Below, in pieces: positions 5,568-8,276 of a stretch of 8,276 nucleotides of DNA. Under the pieces are notes generated by a model. That model had not been told where the DNA came from. It searched no databases and worked only from the letters and a program-made list of their open reading frames with translations. Both the position numbers and the translations under genes were made by a program. This DNA is from an uncultured Acidobacteriota bacterium (lineage in GTDB: Bacteria > Acidobacteriota > Vicinamibacteria > Vicinamibacterales > UBA8438), in NCBI GenBank assembly GCA_937888665.1, contig CALBET010000043.1, positions 1 through 8,276 on the forward strand, in the 5' to 3' direction. How positions within the stretch are numbered: position 1 is the stretch's first letter; every line of letters starts with the position of its first letter.

Positions 5568-6179
5568 ATGCTGCTCGGAACGGTGATTGACGGCACGAAT
5601 GCCGGCTGGGGCGGTGCCGCGGCTGACACTCGGGTCGTGGACCGGGAAACAGTCCAGAGGATGGCCGAGGGCGATCCCGACGCGCTGGCCCTCGTCTATG
5701 ACCGGCACATCCGTTCGGTCTTCGGTCTGGCGATGCGGGTCATGCAGGACCAGGGCGACGCCGAAGACGTCGTACAAGAGGTGTTCTCCCAGGCCTGGGC
5801 GCAGGCCACCCGCTACGACGCGACACGCGGCTCGGTGGCCTCGTGGCTGCTCATGATGGCGCGCACGCGGGCCATCGACAAACTGCGGTCCAAGCGGGCG
5901 AAACCGGACTCGGCGCCGCTCCCTGGCGAGAACGCGGTCATCGAATTGCCGGACCCGGCCGTCGGGGCTGAACGTCAGATCTTGACGGCGGAGTCCGCCA
6001 CCCAGCTCCGGGCCGCGCTCACCGAGTTACCGGTGCCACAACGGATTGCGATCGAGCTGGCGTACTTCGAGGGGTTGACACAGACCCAGATCGCCGGGCG
6101 ATTGGAACAACCGTTGGGCACCGTGAAGACGCGCATCCGGACCGGTCTGCTGAAACTGCGTGAGGCGTTGCGACCATGA
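5568..6179 (+). CDS. ECF-family RNA polymerase sigma factor
   Basis: A 203-residue group 4 sigma factor. Region 2 spans about 37-106, with the core-binding/-10 segment GDAEDVVQEVFSQAW (63-77); a linker follows (107-145), and region 4 spans about 146-200 with a helix-turn-helix (169-195) including the typical GTVKTRIRTGLLKLRE. No signal or membrane segment is present. The pairing with an RskA-like anti-sigma factor suggests the SigK-like (ECF19-type) group. The end overlaps the anti-sigma start by ATGA, so the two are translationally coupled. The ATG at 5568 has no clear ribosome binding site and gives about 23 residues ahead of the conserved VDRETVQRM; in-frame GTG codons at 5583 and 5637 are alternative starts. 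Its regulon cannot be read here, though the divergent cupredoxin-HAD unit is an obvious candidate. Confidence 0.94.
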   Translation: MLLGTVIDGTNAGWGGAAADTRVVDRETVQRMAEGDPDALALVYDRHIRSVFGLAMRVMQDQGDAEDVVQEVFSQAWAQATRYDATRGSVASWLLMMARTRAIDKLRSKRAKPDSAPLPGENAVIELPDPAVGAERQILTAESATQLRAALTELPVPQRIAIELAYFEGLTQTQIAGRLEQPLGTVKTRIRTGLLKLREALRP

Positions 6180-7063
6180 GCGACCCGCGTCACGAGCCGT
6201 TCGACGGATTGGCGGCACTGTATGCCGCCGGCGCGCTGAGCGATGCGGAACTGGCATCGTTCGAGACGCACCTTGAGGTCTGTCTCGACTGCGTCCACGA
6301 GGTGCGTGCGTTGATACCGGTCACGCACGGACTCGTGCATGCGGCGCCCCCGCTTGACGCTCCCGCGGCGCTCCGCGCACGAGTGCTGCAGCAGATCACG
6401 GGCACGGTGCCGGCGCCGGCGCGGATGGACGCGGGAGCGGTGATGTCCGCCGACTCGCTGCGGACCGCACTCGAGGACCCCGGAGACGACCCCAGTGCAA
6501 CCGCAACGGGCCGGAGTGGTCCCGGCGCGCTGTTCTGGTTGGCCGCCAGTTTGCTCATCGCGGCCGCCGGGGGCGGCGGGTGGTATGTGGCCGAGCTCGA
6601 CCGCCAGATAGAGGGATTGCGCGGAGACTTGGCCACGGCAACAGCAGAGACCGCACGCATGCAACTCCAGGCGGCGGTTGCCAGCGCGACCGCCGCCGAG
6701 CGCGACGCGGTGCTCGCGATTGTGACGGGGCCCGGGGCCCAGCAGATCACGCTCGTTGGCCAGCCGCTGGCGCCCCGCGCGACGGCCCGGGCTATCTGGA
6801 ACGAAACCACCGACATGGTGTTCCTGGCCAGCGGGTTGCCCCCGCTTCCAACGGGAGACGTCTATCAGTTGTGGTTCGTACTGCCGGACGCGCCGGTGAG
6901 CGCCGCGCTCCTCGACCCCGACCCAGATGGCAGTACCACCCTGATCGTGGAGATTCCAGACACGGTGCCGCTCCCCGCCACCATGGCGATCACGGTCGAA
7001 CCTGCCGGCGGCGTGCCGGCGCCAACGGGCGACGTCTACCTACTCGGACAGCCGACGGAATAG
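6176..7063 (+). CDS. Membrane-bound anti-sigma factor with ZAS motif and RskA-like C-terminal domain
   Basis: A 295-residue anti-sigma factor that would hold the upstream-encoded sigma factor at the membrane. The cytoplasmic N-terminal domain contains His32, Cys36 and Cys39 (HxxxCxxC), the zinc-binding anti-sigma motif. A Pro/Ala-rich linker (75-116) leads to one membrane span (about 117-138, Ala/Gly/Leu-rich). A predicted helical or coiled-coil stretch rich in Ala, Glu and Arg follows (139-178), and the outer domain (about 185-292) has the RskA C-terminal patterns YQLWFV (230-235) and ITVEPAGGVPAPTG (272-285). Release of RskA proteins normally needs intramembrane proteolysis; no protease gene is in the window. 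Whether the zinc motif is redox-active is unknown. Confidence 0.93.
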   Translation: MSDPRHEPFDGLAALYAAGALSDAELASFETHLEVCLDCVHEVRALIPVTHGLVHAAPPLDAPAALRARVLQQITGTVPAPARMDAGAVMSADSLRTALEDPGDDPSATATGRSGPGALFWLAASLLIAAAGGGGWYVAELDRQIEGLRGDLATATAETARMQLQAAVASATAAERDAVLAIVTGPGAQQITLVGQPLAPRATARAIWNETTDMVFLASGLPPLPTGDVYQLWFVLPDAPVSAALLDPDPDGSTTLIVEIPDTVPLPATMAITVEPAGGVPAPTGDVYLLGQPTE

Positions 7064-7066
7064 CGT

Positions 7067-7185
7067 GGGGTTCGGGGCACAGCCCCGGCGGGGCAGGGCG
7101 CGCGACAATGCGCGCCCCGCGTCGGCGGAGTGGGGCACGCGGGGTCCCCGCGGAGCCGACGCGGGGGGGTCGGGGCGCAGCCCCG
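7067..7185. repeat. GC-extreme multi-hairpin element between convergent genes
   Basis: The 130-base convergent gap (7064-7193) is about 83% GC by hand count. It holds a 21-base direct repeat matching at 19 positions (7067-7087 and 7165-7185), each copy carrying its own hairpin: CGGGGC-ACA-GCCCCG at 7073-7087 and CGGGGC-GCA-GCCCCG at 7171-7185. Between them are an 8-bp stem GGGCGCGC/GCGCGCCC (7096-7103, 7110-7117), a perfect 12-bp inverted repeat CCCCGCGTCGGC/GCCGACGCGGGG (7115-7126, 7155-7166), and inside that a palindrome CGCGGGG-T-CCCCGCG (7138-7152). The parts overlap, so alternative folds compete. It could work as a bidirectional terminator or be a dispersed REP-like intergenic element. 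No protein-coding signal is visible. Confidence 0.8.
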
Positions 7186-7193
7186 TCTAGGTA

Positions 7194-8276
7194 CTAAATG
7201 AAGTCGACCGCCGCATTGCGGAAGTCGCCGCCCAGAAGGCTCATGGAGTTGGCGCCCAGCCAATCGTCAATCACCCTGGCGTACACGGCTCGAAAGTCGG
7301 TCTCATGCTTGACGTCGCGCCCGCTGTTCTCGAGTGTCGGGTTGTCTGGTGTGTCGTCGAGGGTGGCGGCGGTTCCGTACACCCCACCCTGTACCCCACC
7401 CCCTAACGCCATCATCAACCCGCCGGCGCCGTGGTCGCAGCCGCCACTTCCGTTCTCCGACACGCGGCGGCCAAACTCCGAAAACTGAAGCACCATCGTC
7501 TGGCTTAACAGCCCCTGATTCGACAGATCCGTGTAGAAGGCGAACAACGCCCCGTCGAGCGTGCCCAGCAGGTCGGCGTAGCCCCCGTCCAAGGTCCCCT
7601 GGCTGGCATGGGTGTCATAGCCACCAGCCTGGACCCAGAAAATCGTGGTGCCAACCTGAGTGGCGAGCGCCCCCGCCACCGCCTGTAACGCCCGGCCGAG
7701 TCCGGTATCCGGATAGACGGCGCTGGGCGCATACGCCGCCACAGCGCCAACGCGATCGAGCGTGGCCAGCGCCGCTTGCGCCGTCGAGTTCACGAACGAG
7801 AGCTGGGGCTGCTGCACGGGCAGATGCGATGAGATCGCCAGCGCCGCGGCCGCGGAATACTCCGCCTCGACACCGGTGTTGGGACTGGAGAACGCGTACT
7901 CGGTCGCGTTGGGGATCGACGACACGCCAACCGTGGAGGCCTGCAACGCATGGGGCAGCAGGCTGGCGGTATTCCACGCCGAGAGCGGATCGACCGGCGA
8001 GGGCAGCGTGTCGAGATATCGTCCCAGCCAGCCGGTACCCTGGGCCGACTGCGGATTGGCGGTGGCCAGGATGTCGGTGCCCTTGAAGTGGGACCGACTG
8101 GCATCCGCATATCCCGTGCGCTGGACGATCGCGAGCCGCCCCGCGTCGAAGATCGACTTCAGCCCGGTCAAGTTCGGGTGCAACCCGAGCGGACGGCCAG
8201 ACAGGTCAGCGCCAACCTGCAGCACGCTCCCGGCCGGCACCGCGAGCGTGGGTCGCCGGCTGTAGTACGATGGGTC
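7194..8276 (-). CDS. DUF1501 family protein (N terminus beyond window edge)
   Basis: The frame stays open to the last base, so the start lies outside the window; 360 residues are visible, covering most of a family of usually 400-500 residues. The GTG at 8238-8240 is internal: the preceding codons read DPSYYSRRPTLA, matching the family's typical N-proximal region. Visible family features, numbered from the first in-window codon, are LGLHPNLTGLK (30-40), SRSHF (60-64), GGYDTH (218-223), QFSEFGRR (264-271) with DHG (281-283), and TDFRAVYARVIDDWLG (326-341). DUF1501 proteins have an alkaline-phosphatase/sulfatase-like fold, usually carry a Tat signal and often sit beside a DUF1800 gene; both would lie off the right edge. 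Biochemical function is unknown. Confidence 0.93.
   Translation of the reverse strand, partial: DPSYYSRRPTLAVPAGSVLQVGADLSGRPLGLHPNLTGLKSIFDAGRLAIVQRTGYADASRSHFKGTDILATANPQSAQGTGWLGRYLDTLPSPVDPLSAWNTASLLPHALQASTVGVSSIPNATEYAFSSPNTGVEAEYSAAAALAISSHLPVQQPQLSFVNSTAQAALATLDRVGAVAAYAPSAVYPDTGLGRALQAVAGALATQVGTTIFWVQAGGYDTHASQGTLDGGYADLLGTLDGALFAFYTDLSNQGLLSQTMVLQFSEFGRRVSENGSGGCDHGAGGLMMALGGGVQGGVYGTAATLDDTPDNPTLENSGRDVKHETDFRAVYARVIDDWLGANSMSLLGGDFRNAAVDFI

Noticed and set aside
7334..8086. + strand 250-codon frame opposite the DUF1501 gene
   Set aside because: Extremely Arg/Pro-rich translation typical of a frame shadow; DUF1501 on the other strand has clear motifs.

Overview
The window is GC-rich DNA from a bacterial chromosome, densely coded, with ten genes on both strands and no tRNA, rRNA, CRISPR array or insertion sequence that I can see. 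The combination of a divergent HisA type, a DUF1501 protein, an RskA-type anti-sigma factor and high GC suggests Acidobacteriota (a Vicinamibacteria-like lineage). That placement is an inference from gene content and remembered sequence flavour, not a computed one.

Left part (1-2762, + strand): the end of a histidine biosynthesis cluster, in the order hisH (5'-truncated by the window edge), hisF, hisA, followed after 43 bases by a class I SAM-dependent methyltransferase. HisH and HisF together form imidazole glycerol phosphate synthase, and HisA makes its substrate. The close spacing (4, 9 and 43 bases) fits one transcript. The order hisF before hisA is the reverse of the common hisH-hisA-hisF arrangement.

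Middle (2957-5336, - strand): rfbA (glucose-1-phosphate thymidylyltransferase) stands without other dTDP-rhamnose genes in view. Upstream of it lies a two-gene unit in which a small exported cupredoxin, probably a lipoprotein, is followed after 3 bases by a HAD hydrolase of the haloacid dehalogenase type II family. The HAD protein carries an N-terminal signal peptide, which is unusual for an otherwise cytoplasmic family. A 194-base gap separates the methyltransferase from rfbA, and a 297-base gap with a perfect palindrome lies upstream of rfbA.

Right part (5337-8276): a 231-base divergent promoter region with repeats and palindromes separates the cupredoxin-HAD unit from an ECF sigma factor gene (+). 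The sigma gene overlaps its anti-sigma gene by ATGA; the anti-sigma factor has an HxxxCxxC zinc-binding motif, one membrane span and an RskA-like C-terminal domain. A convergent gap of 130 bases (7064-7193), about 83% GC, is filled with perfect inverted repeats and a 21-base direct repeat. Beyond it is a - strand DUF1501 gene that runs off the right edge.

Most of the window is housekeeping or well-known families. The least explained parts are the signal-peptide-bearing HAD paired with a cupredoxin that lacks an obvious methionine ligand, the repeats in the divergent promoter between that pair and the ECF sigma/anti-sigma genes, and the multi-hairpin element at 7067-7185.
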